From Paenibacillus sp. oral taxon 786 str. D14 (GTDB lineage Bacteria > Bacillota > Bacilli > Paenibacillales > Paenibacillaceae), in contig NZ_GG695971.1 in the NCBI RefSeq assembly GCF_000159955.1, positions 302,364 to 336,183 of the forward strand: a stretch of DNA of 33,820 nucleotides, given 5' to 3'. The notes below the pieces were generated by a model, which saw nothing but the letters and a program-made list of their open reading frames with translations, searched no databases and was not told the origin of the DNA. The translations under genes were made by a program, and so were the position numbers. This document shows, piece after piece, positions 1-7,986 of this stretch (the first letter of the stretch is position 1; every line of letters starts with the position of its first letter).

Positions 1-180
1 GAAGACGTTATTTGGGCAAATCGTTGCCTAGTACCATAGCGAAATGGCAAATAAGGGCTGGAGTGTCCGTTAAACCGGGAAATCGTCGGGAAATCGTGGA
101 TTAACGTCATTACGGTCCGTTACAGCAGGGAGCCACCAAGTTGCCAAGTCGCCGGCTCGTTTAACTCAGACGCGGCCTTT
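1..180. other. Intergenic stretch without a recognisable gene
   Basis: I see no coding region with a ribosome site here. The stretch holds short repeated words: GTCCGTTA occurs twice, GGGAAATCGT-like strings occur twice, and GGCAAATAAG resembles part of the intergenic repeat family near 10.66 kb. It lies beyond the terminator of the first permease operon. Confidence 0.4.
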
Positions 181-185
181 GCCCC

Positions 186-220
186 AAAAAAGCGAGCCCG
201 GAATTCCTCCCAGGCTCACT
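186..220 (-). terminator. Rho-independent terminator of the first permease operon
   Basis: Read on the minus strand, a GTGAGCC arm pairs with GGCTCGC, with extra GG/CC pairs inside, and the 3' arm is followed by six T. It lies about 25 bp after the stop codon of the last permease gene, so it probably ends the binding protein-permease-permease transcript. Confidence 0.75.
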
Positions 221-244
221 TCATTAAATGCGCATCCGCTGCAA

Positions 245-1075
245 TCAGCCCTTCACCGCGCCGGCCGTGAGGCCGCTGACGATGTATTTTTGGCCGAACA
301 GATAGAGAATGAATACCGGAAGCGAAGTCAGCACGAGGTTGGCGAAGATCAGGTTCCACTCCCGGCTGTACTTGCCGTAGAAATTGTAGATCGACAGCGG
401 CATCGTCCAGGTCGAGCTGTCGGTTAGGAAGTACAGCGGAATCGTGATGTCGTTCCACACCGACATGAACACCATGATCGCAACGGTGGCGTTGACCGGG
501 AGGATGAGCGGCGTTACGATCCGGAAGAATACGCCAAGCACGTTGGCGCCTTCCAGGAACGCCACTTCATCGAGCGCTTTTGGGATCGTCTTAATGAACC
601 CGCTGTACAGAAACACGCTAAAGGCGGTGTTCAGCGAAGCGTAGATCAGAATAACGCTGGTGATGCTGCCATAGAAGCCCAGCGCCTGCACGATCCGGAT
701 GGTCGTGATCGTCGACATCGGGGCGATCAGGCCCATAAAGAAATACATGTACAGCGTATTGGCGAGTTTCGTCTCGCGCCGCGCCAGAATAAAGGAGGCG
801 GCCGAGGAAGCCACGATGTTGATGATCGAGGAAATGCCGGTAATCAACACGCTGTTCCAGAACGCCCGGGCGAGCCCGCCTTCTTCAAAAACGCGCACGT
901 AGTTGGAGAACATCCACTTTTCGGGCAGTTTAAGCGAGAAGTCCAGCACTTCGGCGCTGGTCTTAAAGGAACCAAAGATCATGATTAACACTGGCAAAAG
1001 AATCAGCAATGAAGCCAGCAGCAGAAGGCCTTCGACAATATAGTTACGAATGGCGAGTTTGCGTGTAAATCCCAT
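245..1075 (-). CDS. CUT1 carbohydrate ABC transporter permease, MalG type
   Basis: This 276-aa inner-membrane protein is one half of the channel of a sugar ABC importer. It has about six hydrophobic segments and the MalG-type EAA loop in the last third (EVAFLEGANVLG followed by TPLILP), which docks the ATPase. The C-terminus ending in VSGLTAGAVKG is typical of MalG-like CUT1 permeases. The start overlaps the stop of the upstream permease by one base (TAATG), so the two are probably translationally coupled and made in equal amounts. No MsmX/UgpC-type ATPase gene is nearby; in Bacillales such permeases usually share one encoded elsewhere. The GH43 gene downstream of the linked regulators hints at xylo- or arabino-oligosaccharides, but the substrate cannot be read from the sequence. 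Confidence 0.95.
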   Translation of the reverse strand: MGFTRKLAIRNYIVEGLLLLASLLILLPVLIMIFGSFKTSAEVLDFSLKLPEKWMFSNYVRVFEEGGLARAFWNSVLITGISSIINIVASSAASFILARRETKLANTLYMYFFMGLIAPMSTITTIRIVQALGFYGSITSVILIYASLNTAFSVFLYSGFIKTIPKALDEVAFLEGANVLGVFFRIVTPLILPVNATVAIMVFMSVWNDITIPLYFLTDSSTWTMPLSIYNFYGKYSREWNLIFANLVLTSLPVFILYLFGQKYIVSGLTAGAVKG

Positions 1076-1965
1076 TATTCGGTGACCTCCCTACGCCGCA
1101 TGAAGATGAGCAGCGGGATGGCAATGATCGTGACCGCTATGAATAACAGCGTATTGATGGCGGTACCCAGCCCCCAGCTTCCTTCGCCGAAGGACCGCAA
1201 GATGATCGTACCGACAACTTGAGAAGCATTGCCCGGCCCTCCGCCTGTCAAGACGAAGACCTCTGAGAAGACCTTCAGACCGCCGATCAGCGTGAGCATG
1301 AGGTTAATATTAATCGCTGGCAGCAGGAGCGGCAGCGTGATATTCGTGAACTTTTTCCAGGAGCCGGCCCCGTCGATGGTGGCCGCTTCGTAATAATCCT
1401 GGGAAATGGATTGCAGTCCAGCCAAGTAAATCGCCATCTGAAAGCCGGCATGCTGCCAGATCGAGATGACGGCAATGGTCCAAATGACGAGATGCGGATT
1501 GGTGAGCCAAGCTTGGCTTAACGCGTGCAGCCCAACCGCATCGAACATCCGGTTGATCGCGCCTTCCGTGCGCAAGATCGGTGTAAACACGATCCCGATG
1601 ACCAGGATACTCAGGATGGACGGGGAATAAAAAATTGCCCGCAGCAAGTTCCGCGTCTTGAGCCGCATATTGAGTGCCACCGCTAGGGCGATCCCGATCA
1701 GGTTTTTCCCGACCACGGTGACGACGGCGAAGATCAGGGTATTTTTGAGTGCGAGGAGCAGCGTTTTATCGGAGAAGATCTTTTGGAAGTTCTCCCATCC
1801 GATGAATTTGATCGTCAGGCGATCCAGCCGCCAATCGGTAAAGGAATAATAAAAGCCCGTAAACGCCGGGATGACAAAAAAGATCGTGTAAATGAGTAAC
1901 GCAGGTAATACGAGATAATAGGAATATAGATTTTTAACCGATGCTTTTGATTTCATGTTCTCCAC
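1075..1965 (-). CDS. CUT1 carbohydrate ABC transporter permease, MalF type
   Basis: This 296-aa membrane protein pairs with the MalG-type permease that follows it. An N-terminal hydrophobic segment (about residues 17-37) precedes a periplasmic-type loop with FTDWRL and FIGWENF, the usual start of short Gram-positive MalF homologues. The EAA loop reads EAATIDGAGSWKKF followed by LPLLLP. The gene is second in the operon, separated from the binding-protein gene by a stable hairpin (1981-2014) that may reduce permease expression relative to the binding protein. The ATG at 1965 has a GGGTGGAGA ribosome site just upstream. Confidence 0.95.
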   Translation of the reverse strand: MENMKSKASVKNLYSYYLVLPALLIYTIFFVIPAFTGFYYSFTDWRLDRLTIKFIGWENFQKIFSDKTLLLALKNTLIFAVVTVVGKNLIGIALAVALNMRLKTRNLLRAIFYSPSILSILVIGIVFTPILRTEGAINRMFDAVGLHALSQAWLTNPHLVIWTIAVISIWQHAGFQMAIYLAGLQSISQDYYEAATIDGAGSWKKFTNITLPLLLPAININLMLTLIGGLKVFSEVFVLTGGGPGNASQVVGTIILRSFGEGSWGLGTAINTLLFIAVTIIAIPLLIFMRRREVTE

Positions 1966-1980
1966 CCCACTATGGACTGG

Positions 1981-2014
1981 GGCAGCATAACCCCCGGACG
2001 GGACTTATGCTGCC
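1981..2014 (-). promoter_or_regulatory. Intercistronic hairpin between binding-protein and permease genes
   Basis: GGCAGCATAA (1981-1990) pairs perfectly with TTATGCTGCC (2005-2014) around a 14-nt loop that is itself GC-rich. There is no T tract, so this is more likely an mRNA stabiliser or partial attenuator than a full terminator. Such hairpins after a binding-protein gene are a known way to make more binding protein than permease. Confidence 0.65.
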
Positions 2015-2029
2015 TGCCATTCTTCCGAT

Positions 2030-3355
2030 TTAGAAACCGGGGATTTTTTTATCTGCCATCAGTTGACTAAACTTCTCGTCCCAAGCCTTCAGCACTTCTT
2101 CCGGGGTTAATCCGCCGGCGAATTGGTCTTGGAGCAGCCGATAAAGCTCGCTGCGGTCAACCAGCATGTAGGCGTCGGTGGTCAATACGGTTTTCTTCGG
2201 CGTGATGTAGTTATCGACGATTTCTTGCTTGTAATCCGGCAATTCTGGCGTAGTGACATCGCTCAGGTTGGACACGTACCCTTTGGAATCGACGATTTTT
2301 TGGGCGATTTCTTTCGAGCCTAAGAAGTTCAGGAATTCTTTGGCTTCCGCCAAGTGCTTGGCTTTCTTCGGAATGAACAGCTGACCGCCCAGCGGGCTGG
2401 CACCCAGGCTTGCATCTTCCTCGGAAGGGATCGGGAAGACGCCAAGGCGCATGTTCGGATCCTGCTTGAGCACGCCTTCGATCAGCCAGTCGCCCATGAA
2501 CATCATGGCAACTTCCTTGTTCAGGAATTTACCCACCGCCATATCGTAGCTGTCGCTCAGAACGTCGGCGTTGGTGTAACCTTGCTTATACACCTCGTAC
2601 TGCTGCTGCAGGAACGTTTGGAATTCTGGGATGTCGGACCATTTTTTCTTATTGCTGTTCAGGTCGTCGAAGAAGGTTGGATCGTTCTTGGCTACGAAGT
2701 TCGCAAAAGCGGCAGCCGGCCAAATATTCGCGGCCCAGTTGTCCTTGTACGGCATAAATACTGGAGTAACTCCGCTGGCTTTGATCTTCTCACAGACAGC
2801 GAGGAACTCTTCAAAGTTCTTCGGAATGGACAGGCCCAGGTCGGCAAAGATGTCCTTGTTGTACACAACGCCTTGCATCCCTGTATCTTGGCTGACATGG
2901 AAGCTGTAAATATGCCCGTAAGCGGAAAGGACGTCTTTGTTCAAAATCCGGCTGGCCCAAGGCTCGTTATCAAGAATCTCAAAGTTGCGCTCTAGATTTA
3001 GGTCCGTGGTTGCGCTGGCCAGATTGTATTGAATGATGTCCGGCGTTTCTTCAACGGCCAGCTTCGTTTGCAGGACGGTTGTCGTTTGCTCGGCTGGGAT
3101 CAGCTGCAAATTAACTTTGATGTTCGTCTGCTTCTCAAATTCGTCGAGGATATCTTGTTGGATAAAGGCGGAGTCCTGCGAGCTCTTAGAGATGGCTAAC
3201 TCGATGGTGACTTTGTCGCCCTTGGCGGCACCGCTGTTATTGCCGTCTTGTGCTGCGTTGTTGGACTTGGCGCCTCCGGATCCGCAGGCTGCGAGCGATA
3301 GCGCCAGCAAACCCGCGATGACTGCGATGGTTGTTCTTTTCAGTGCGTAATTCAA
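2030..3355 (-). CDS. CUT1 extracellular solute-binding lipoprotein
   Basis: This 441-aa protein captures sugar outside the cell and delivers it to the two permeases. I chose the TTG at 3355. It has an AGAGGGGG ribosome site 7 nt upstream and gives a compact lipoprotein signal: basic ALKR, hydrophobic IAVIAGLLALSL, and a lipobox LAAC with Cys24 as the lipidated residue. An upstream ATG at 3433 would add 26 polar residues before the signal and place the start upstream of the apparent -10 box. After a low-complexity GGAKSNNAAQDGNNSG linker comes the family-1 binding fold, with features such as FEKQTNIKVNLQ, VVYNKDIFADLGL and KFLNKEVAMMFMGDW. It is first in its operon and diverges from the kinase gene. 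Confidence 0.93.
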   Translation of the reverse strand: MNYALKRTTIAVIAGLLALSLAACGSGGAKSNNAAQDGNNSGAAKGDKVTIELAISKSSQDSAFIQQDILDEFEKQTNIKVNLQLIPAEQTTTVLQTKLAVEETPDIIQYNLASATTDLNLERNFEILDNEPWASRILNKDVLSAYGHIYSFHVSQDTGMQGVVYNKDIFADLGLSIPKNFEEFLAVCEKIKASGVTPVFMPYKDNWAANIWPAAAFANFVAKNDPTFFDDLNSNKKKWSDIPEFQTFLQQQYEVYKQGYTNADVLSDSYDMAVGKFLNKEVAMMFMGDWLIEGVLKQDPNMRLGVFPIPSEEDASLGASPLGGQLFIPKKAKHLAEAKEFLNFLGSKEIAQKIVDSKGYVSNLSDVTTPELPDYKQEIVDNYITPKKTVLTTDAYMLVDRSELYRLLQDQFAGGLTPEEVLKAWDEKFSQLMADKKIPGF

Positions 3356-3362
3356 GGCAAAT

Positions 3363-3370
3363 CCCCCTCT
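3363..3370 (-). promoter_or_regulatory. Ribosome site that fixes the TTG start of the binding protein
   Basis: AGAGGGGG on the minus strand lies 7 nt before TTG 3355, whereas the upstream ATG at 3433 lacks a comparable site. Confidence 0.75.
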
Positions 3371-3384
3371 GTTTGATATGTCTT

Positions 3385-3398
3385 TGAATGCGCTTGCA
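3385..3398 (-). promoter_or_regulatory. Candidate CcpA cre site
   Basis: TGAATGCGCTTGCA agrees with the cre consensus TGWAANCGNTNWCA at 12 of 14 positions and is nearly palindromic. It begins just downstream of the -10 candidate of the binding-protein operon, so a bound CcpA would sit over the start of transcription. This fits glucose repression of a sugar importer. Confidence 0.5.
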
Positions 3399-3403
3399 AC
3401 TTG

Positions 3404-3409
3404 ATTATA
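3404..3409 (-). promoter_or_regulatory. -10 box candidate for the binding protein-permease operon
   Basis: The minus strand reads TATAAT here, about 50 nt upstream of the TTG start. No good TTGACA lies 16-18 bp upstream, which suits a promoter needing an activator such as the divergent AraC-type regulator. Confidence 0.5.
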
Positions 3410-3561
3410 GATTTCTGGGAGTCTAAGGTACATGTCTGAGGGTGACTGATGAGGTGTAAAATTGTGAACTTGTAACCGTTGTCATGACGTGAAGCGAAGT
3501 GGTACAGTTAAACCATCCTAATGCAACCTGGCCATAGCCAAAGGAGGCCCAAGCCAACGTC

Positions 3562-5322
3562 ATGAAACCTTTCTTCCTCCGCAGAAGTCAGCTTAGCCTG
3601 CAAAATAAAGTCTTTTTAACTTTTGTGGCTTTGCTTCTGTTTATACTTGGTTGCTTTATCGTCTACGTGAATCTGGTCGTCATCAAACCGCTGAAGGAGA
3701 AAACGGTGGAGGCCAAGCTGGCGGCGGCGACCAAGGTGAGCCAGCAGCTCGACGACTATGTGGACAGCCAAAACCAACTGTCACAGCGGATCCTATCCAG
3801 CAAGGACCTCTTCTCGATCCTGGAGAGAGGTTATCAAACCGACGTCAATCTCGAACGGCTGAATCAAAGCCGCAGGCTGAAGGATCTGATGTTTCAGGCC
3901 ATCGGCCCCAGAATGAGTATCAAGGATATGGTGATTTACGACAAGGCCGGCCGCAAGATCGTGTCCTATATTGAGTTACAAGGGGACGCGGCCTCTTTCG
4001 AGAGCTATCTGAAGAAGAGCCTCATCGACGGAAGCTGGAGCGGCAGCGGATATATCCTGGAACGGCAGGGAGAGGCCGTTTCGTTTATTCGTTCAATTAA
4101 TAATCAGAACGGCACCGTATTCGGATATCTGAGCATCCTGTTGGACAATGCGTTCTTGCAAAGAATTTCGCAAGGCGTGGGCAGCGGCCAGGTGTACATT
4201 TTGGACCGGAATGGTGAGCCGGTGGTCGGTTCCATCCCCGACGAGGAGCTTGCCGAGCTGACCGCACGAAATCCAGTTGACGGTGTGTATGTGGACGATC
4301 ACGGGAACTATGTAGCTTACGCCCGGTCGGAAAGCACCGGGTGGACAACCTATCTGGTGACACCCAAGCAGGATGTGCTGGGGCCCGTCAACTCGGTGAA
4401 ATACTTGTCCATTCTGCTGATTACGTCGTTGATGCTGTTGTCTTTCGTATATATTTATTTTTCTACGCGAAATCTGCTGTTGCCGATCCGGAAGCTGCGC
4501 AGCCAGATTTGGCGGATCAGCTATAGCAATATGAATCTCAAATGGGACAACCCTACGCAAAATAACGATTTAATTCTATTAAACGAGGCCTTTCAGGATT
4601 TGATGGAACGGCTGCAAGAATCGATTGAACGGGAGAAAATCGCCCTGCACGAGGAGGTCAAGGCGCGAAACTCTGCGCTCCAGGCTCAAATTGCACCGCA
4701 TTTTATCCATAACGTGCTGTATTTGATCAGCATCGCGGCCCAGGAGGGCAAGACCGATGTCGTCACCGATATGTGCAAGCACTTATCGGACAGCTTGCGT
4801 TACATCGTATCTTCACCATACGTGCATGTCACCTTAGCCGACGAGCTGGAGCATACCCGGCACTACTTGTCCCTCGTCCAGCAAAAGTACGAAGACGATC
4901 TCGTTTGGGAGATCCATGCGGACGAATCGGCGCGGAACGTACAGCTGCCACGGCTGGTGCTCCAGCCCTTCGTGGAGAACTGCATCGAGCATGCCTTCAC
5001 CCACAGCGACCCGCCTTGGCGGATCAAGATTACGGTGAAGCAGTTCAACGGGTTATGGGCGGTGGAGATTAAGGATAACGGAGACGGGTTTCCGCCCGGG
5101 AAGATCAATGAAATCATGGACAACCTGCGGAAGAGCGAAGCTGCTGCCGGAGAGGGGGACGAACGGCCCGCCTCGATCGGCAACATGGGCATCGTGAACA
5201 GCGTAGGCCGACTGAAGTTAATGTACCAGAACCGGCTGTTCTTCAATCTGTTTAACCATGCGGATGGGGAAAAGGGCGCCACGGTTCAGATCATCGGTTC
5301 GTTAACGAAGGACTTCTACTGA
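3562..5322 (+). CDS. YesM-type sensor histidine kinase (module 1)
   Basis: This 586-aa membrane kinase has two transmembrane segments (about 17-39 and 276-300) enclosing an extracellular sensor region, then a HAMP-like stretch and a LytS/YesM-type kinase core. The phosphoacceptor His380 lies in IAPHFIHNVL, where the usual motif is INPHFLYN. Three of eight positions differ, but the His is present. The ATP site is intact, with VENCIEHAF (Asn473), DNGDGF, and IGNMGIVN. Start ATG 3562 follows AAGGAGG at 3541-3547 with a long 14-nt spacer; no other start fits. The response regulator follows 16 bp later. In this family the pair usually senses sugars outside the cell and activates the adjacent transporter operon, here the divergent one. 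Confidence 0.93.
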   Translation: MKPFFLRRSQLSLQNKVFLTFVALLLFILGCFIVYVNLVVIKPLKEKTVEAKLAAATKVSQQLDDYVDSQNQLSQRILSSKDLFSILERGYQTDVNLERLNQSRRLKDLMFQAIGPRMSIKDMVIYDKAGRKIVSYIELQGDAASFESYLKKSLIDGSWSGSGYILERQGEAVSFIRSINNQNGTVFGYLSILLDNAFLQRISQGVGSGQVYILDRNGEPVVGSIPDEELAELTARNPVDGVYVDDHGNYVAYARSESTGWTTYLVTPKQDVLGPVNSVKYLSILLITSLMLLSFVYIYFSTRNLLLPIRKLRSQIWRISYSNMNLKWDNPTQNNDLILLNEAFQDLMERLQESIEREKIALHEEVKARNSALQAQIAPHFIHNVLYLISIAAQEGKTDVVTDMCKHLSDSLRYIVSSPYVHVTLADELEHTRHYLSLVQQKYEDDLVWEIHADESARNVQLPRLVLQPFVENCIEHAFTHSDPPWRIKITVKQFNGLWAVEIKDNGDGFPPGKINEIMDNLRKSEAAAGEGDERPASIGNMGIVNSVGRLKLMYQNRLFFNLFNHADGEKGATVQIIGSLTKDFY

Positions 5323-5338
5323 ACGAGGAGGGCACAGC

Positions 5339-6868
5339 ATGTACAACGTCATGATCGTGGAAGACAGCAAACCAATCTTGCGGAACATTCGAACGCTCCT
5401 GGGTTCCCTGGAGCTTCCGTTTCAGGTGACGGCCACGGCGGCCAACGGAGAGGAAGCGTTGGAGCTCGTCCGGCAGCAGCCGGTGGACTTGGTGCTGACC
5501 GATATCCGCATGCCGAAGCTGGACGGCCTCGCGTTCATTGAACAGGCGAAGCAGATCCGCCCGCAGCTGTTATTTATTTTGATCAGCGGATACAACGATT
5601 TCGAATACACGCGCAAAGCGATTAATTTGCAGGTGTTTGACTATTTGCTCAAGCCCGTCGAACGCAAGCAGCTGTCGGAAGTGATGGAACGGGCGCTTGA
5701 GCGCCTCCGCAGCCGGATTCCCAGTGAAGCGGAGCTATTCCAGGAAATTGTAGCTCCGGAGGTTTACGAGGAACTGCAGCTCGGGGACCAATTCCGTCAT
5801 TACGGAAAGCTGTTGATCCTCATCCGGAGGCAGCCGTTTGCCGGCGTGCGGGAGCTTTGGCGTGCGGATGAGCTTCAGCGCAGATTGGATGCTTTATTTG
5901 CTCCGCAGCTGTGCTGGGTGTTCCCGACTCAAGTGCCCGGTCAATTTCTTGCTTTGGTGCCAAAAACCGTGGTGGACTCGTATTCCTCGGTGTATGAATG
6001 CCTTGAGTTCGTCCGCAAAGCGTTGGAGGCGGCTGGGCTTGCGGCGACGATTGGCGGACAGCTGCAGTCCGGGGACCCAGATCGGCTGCCTGAGCTGTAT
6101 CACCGCATGTCAGGCATTTTGGACGAACGGCAGCCTATTCACCAGGGAATCGTGATGGATACGGAGATTACCCATGCGTTGGGCAAACCGGAGGGATCCG
6201 AATTGGATCGGGCGACCGCGGCAGCCTTTACCGAGCTCATTCTGGGGCGGAGGAAGGAGCAGTTCTTGTTGAAGCTGAATGAACTGCTGACCAAATGGTC
6301 CGGCGACAACATTCGGCTGGCGGAACTGGAACGGTTCGTCGCGCTCTTGGCCGATGCCTTCTCGCAAGCGGGAGGCGATCAGGAGACCGGGCATCGGCTG
6401 GAGCTCGAGGCTTCCTCCCGCCGTTTGCTTGAAGCCGACAGCTTTGAGAGGTTTGGTGAGAACCTGCTGGAATGGGCCAAGCAATCCTTCGAGTGGCTGC
6501 AGGCGTTGAACCGGAAAAGCGGGGAGGAGCTGTTTCGGCAAATCGAGGAATACGTCAAGCTCAACCTGTACTCGTATCTTTCGCTCGCCGATGTGGCGCA
6601 GAAATTTCACGTCAGCCCCTCGTACGTCAGCCGGGTCATGAAGAGATATGCTCAAAGCACGTTCGTGCAGTATTATACCGGCCTAAAAATCAAAGAGGCC
6701 TGCAGGCTGATCGCCTGCAAGCCGGAAATGCGAATTAAAGAAGTGTCTGACGCCTTATCGTTCAGCGATCAGCACTATTTCTCCAAAGTCTTTAAGGAGT
6801 ACACGGGATACAGTCCGTCGGATTACAAGGAGCGTTGTCCTCCGAACAGCTCTGACAGCAGTTCGTAA
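5339..6868 (+). CDS. YesN-type response regulator with AraC DNA-binding domain (module 1)
   Basis: This 509-aa cytoplasmic regulator begins with a receiver domain (about 1-120): acidic pocket VEDS, phosphoacceptor Asp55 in VLTDIRMP, and Lys105 in YLLKPVE. A middle region of about 270 residues is poorly conserved in this family. The last 100 residues form an AraC/XylS double helix-turn-helix with [22 protein letters not shown] and the signature [23 protein letters not shown] (both shown in part). The ribosome site GAGGAGGG lies just upstream of ATG 5339. The last 46 bp overlap the 3' end of the convergent oxidoreductase gene. The likely target is the binding protein-permease promoter at about 3.4 kb. 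Confidence 0.93.
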   Translation: MYNVMIVEDSKPILRNIRTLLGSLELPFQVTATAANGEEALELVRQQPVDLVLTDIRMPKLDGLAFIEQAKQIRPQLLFILISGYNDFEYTRKAINLQVFDYLLKPVERKQLSEVMERALERLRSRIPSEAELFQEIVAPEVYEELQLGDQFRHYGKLLILIRRQPFAGVRELWRADELQRRLDALFAPQLCWVFPTQVPGQFLALVPKTVVDSYSSVYECLEFVRKALEAAGLAATIGGQLQSGDPDRLPELYHRMSGILDERQPIHQGIVMDTEITHALGKPEGSELDRATAAAFTELILGRRKEQFLLKLNELLTKWSGDNIRLAELERFVALLADAFSQAGGDQETGHRLELEASSRRLLEADSFERFGENLLEWAKQSFEWLQALNRKSGEELFRQIEEYVKLNLYSYLSLADVAQKFHVSPSYVSRVMKRYAQSTFVQYYTGLKIKEACRLIACKPEMRIKEVSDALSFSDQHYFSKVFKEYTGYSPSDYKERCPPNSSDSSS

Positions 6869-7863
6869 GAACGCAAACGGGCCTTGTGGTCATAGATCTG
6901 GGCCGCGACGATGATCTCGTCGGCATCGGTCTCCGCCAGCAAGTGCTCCAGCCGGTTCCGCACCGTCTCCGGTGAGCCGATTGCCGAATAGCTGAGCTGG
7001 CGTTCAACCACCGCTTGCTCCTGCGGCGTCCAATCGAGCTGATCCACCGGCGGGTTAAGCTGTGAGGTACGCCGGCGGATCAGGTTCAAGAACTGCTGGT
7101 GCTGGGAGGTCGCCAGACGGCGGGCCTCCGCATCGGTATCGGCGACGATCACGTTCACGCCGATCATCGCGTAAGGCTTCGCCAGTTCCGCCGACGGGCG
7201 GAAGTGCGTGCGGTACAGATCAAGCGCCGGGAGCAAGTAGTCCGGCGCGAAATGGCTGGCGAAGGCGAACGGCAGACCGAGCTGGGCGGACAGCTGCGCG
7301 CTGAAGCCGCTGGAGCCGAGCAGCCAGATCGGGATGTGTAGGCCTTCGCCGGGAATCGCGCGCACGCGCATCGATGAGCCGGAGACGGGCTGGAAGTAAT
7401 TCCGCAGCTCCGCAAGCCGCTCCGGAAAATCCTGCCCGTCACTGCCCGGCCCGCGCCGCAGCGCGTGCGAGGTCAGCGGGTCGGAGCCGGGCGCCCGACC
7501 GAGGCCGAGATCGATCCGCCCCGGGTACAGCGACTCCAGCGTGCCGAATTGCTCAGCGATGACGAGCGGCGCATGGTTTGGCAGCATGATGCCGCCGGAT
7601 CCAACGCGGATCTTCTTGGTGCCGCCGGCGATGTGACCGATCACGACGGAGGTCGCCGAGCTGGCAATGCCGGGCATGCCGTGATGCTCCGCAAGCCAAT
7701 AGCGGTGATAACCCCAGTTTTCGGCATGCTGGGCGAGGTCCAGCGAATTGCGCAGCGATTCGGCCGCGGTGCTGCCGGCGGTAATCGGCGCGAGGTCGAG
7801 AATCGAGACCGGAATATGGGATAAACGATGCGATGAATCGTTGGTTGTTCTTGAATCAGGCAT
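6823..7863 (-). CDS. LLM-class flavin-dependent oxidoreductase (luciferase-like)
   Basis: This 346-aa protein resembles the YhbW/MsnO8-like single-component branch of bacterial luciferase-like monooxygenases, which use reduced FMN; its substrate cannot be told. Family marks are SILDLAPI near the start, [19 protein letters not shown] (the region with the conserved EHH), [33 protein letters not shown] (written in part), and [14 protein letters not shown]. The start ATG 7863 is preceded by AAGGAGG at good spacing. It points away from the GH43 gene and toward the response regulator, with which it overlaps by 46 bp at the 3' end. It does not obviously belong to the sugar pathway. Confidence 0.92.
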   Translation of the reverse strand: MPDSRTTNDSSHRLSHIPVSILDLAPITAGSTAAESLRNSLDLAQHAENWGYHRYWLAEHHGMPGIASSATSVVIGHIAGGTKKIRVGSGGIMLPNHAPLVIAEQFGTLESLYPGRIDLGLGRAPGSDPLTSHALRRGPGSDGQDFPERLAELRNYFQPVSGSSMRVRAIPGEGLHIPIWLLGSSGFSAQLSAQLGLPFAFASHFAPDYLLPALDLYRTHFRPSAELAKPYAMIGVNVIVADTDAEARRLATSQHQQFLNLIRRRTSQLNPPVDQLDWTPQEQAVVERQLSYSAIGSPETVRNRLEHLLAETDADEIIVAAQIYDHKARLRSYELLSELFGGQRSL

Positions 7864-7913
7864 AAAATCTAGCCTCCTTAGGCAGGAATGAAATGCAAAA
7901 ACCTAATTTCTAT

Positions 7914-7919
7914 TATAAT
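7914..7919 (+). promoter_or_regulatory. -10 box candidate for the GH43 gene
   Basis: TATAAT occurs in an AT-rich gap between the divergent oxidoreductase and GH43 genes, about 67 bp before the GH43 start. No convincing -35 box is seen at the right distance. Confidence 0.35.
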
Positions 7920-7986
7920 CGAATTTAAAGAAATGAGCGAAAAAAACAATAATCAAATCGATAACAGTTTTGAACGGGAGGAAATT

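Noticed and set aside
2354..2995. A 213-codon open frame opposite the binding-protein gene
   Set aside because: It is the antisense shadow of a clearly conserved lipoprotein and has no start signal.
7888..7986. Upstream ATG for the GH43 enzyme
   Set aside because: It would add a low-complexity tail and start before the likely -10 box; ATG 7987 has the ribosome site and family-like N-terminus.
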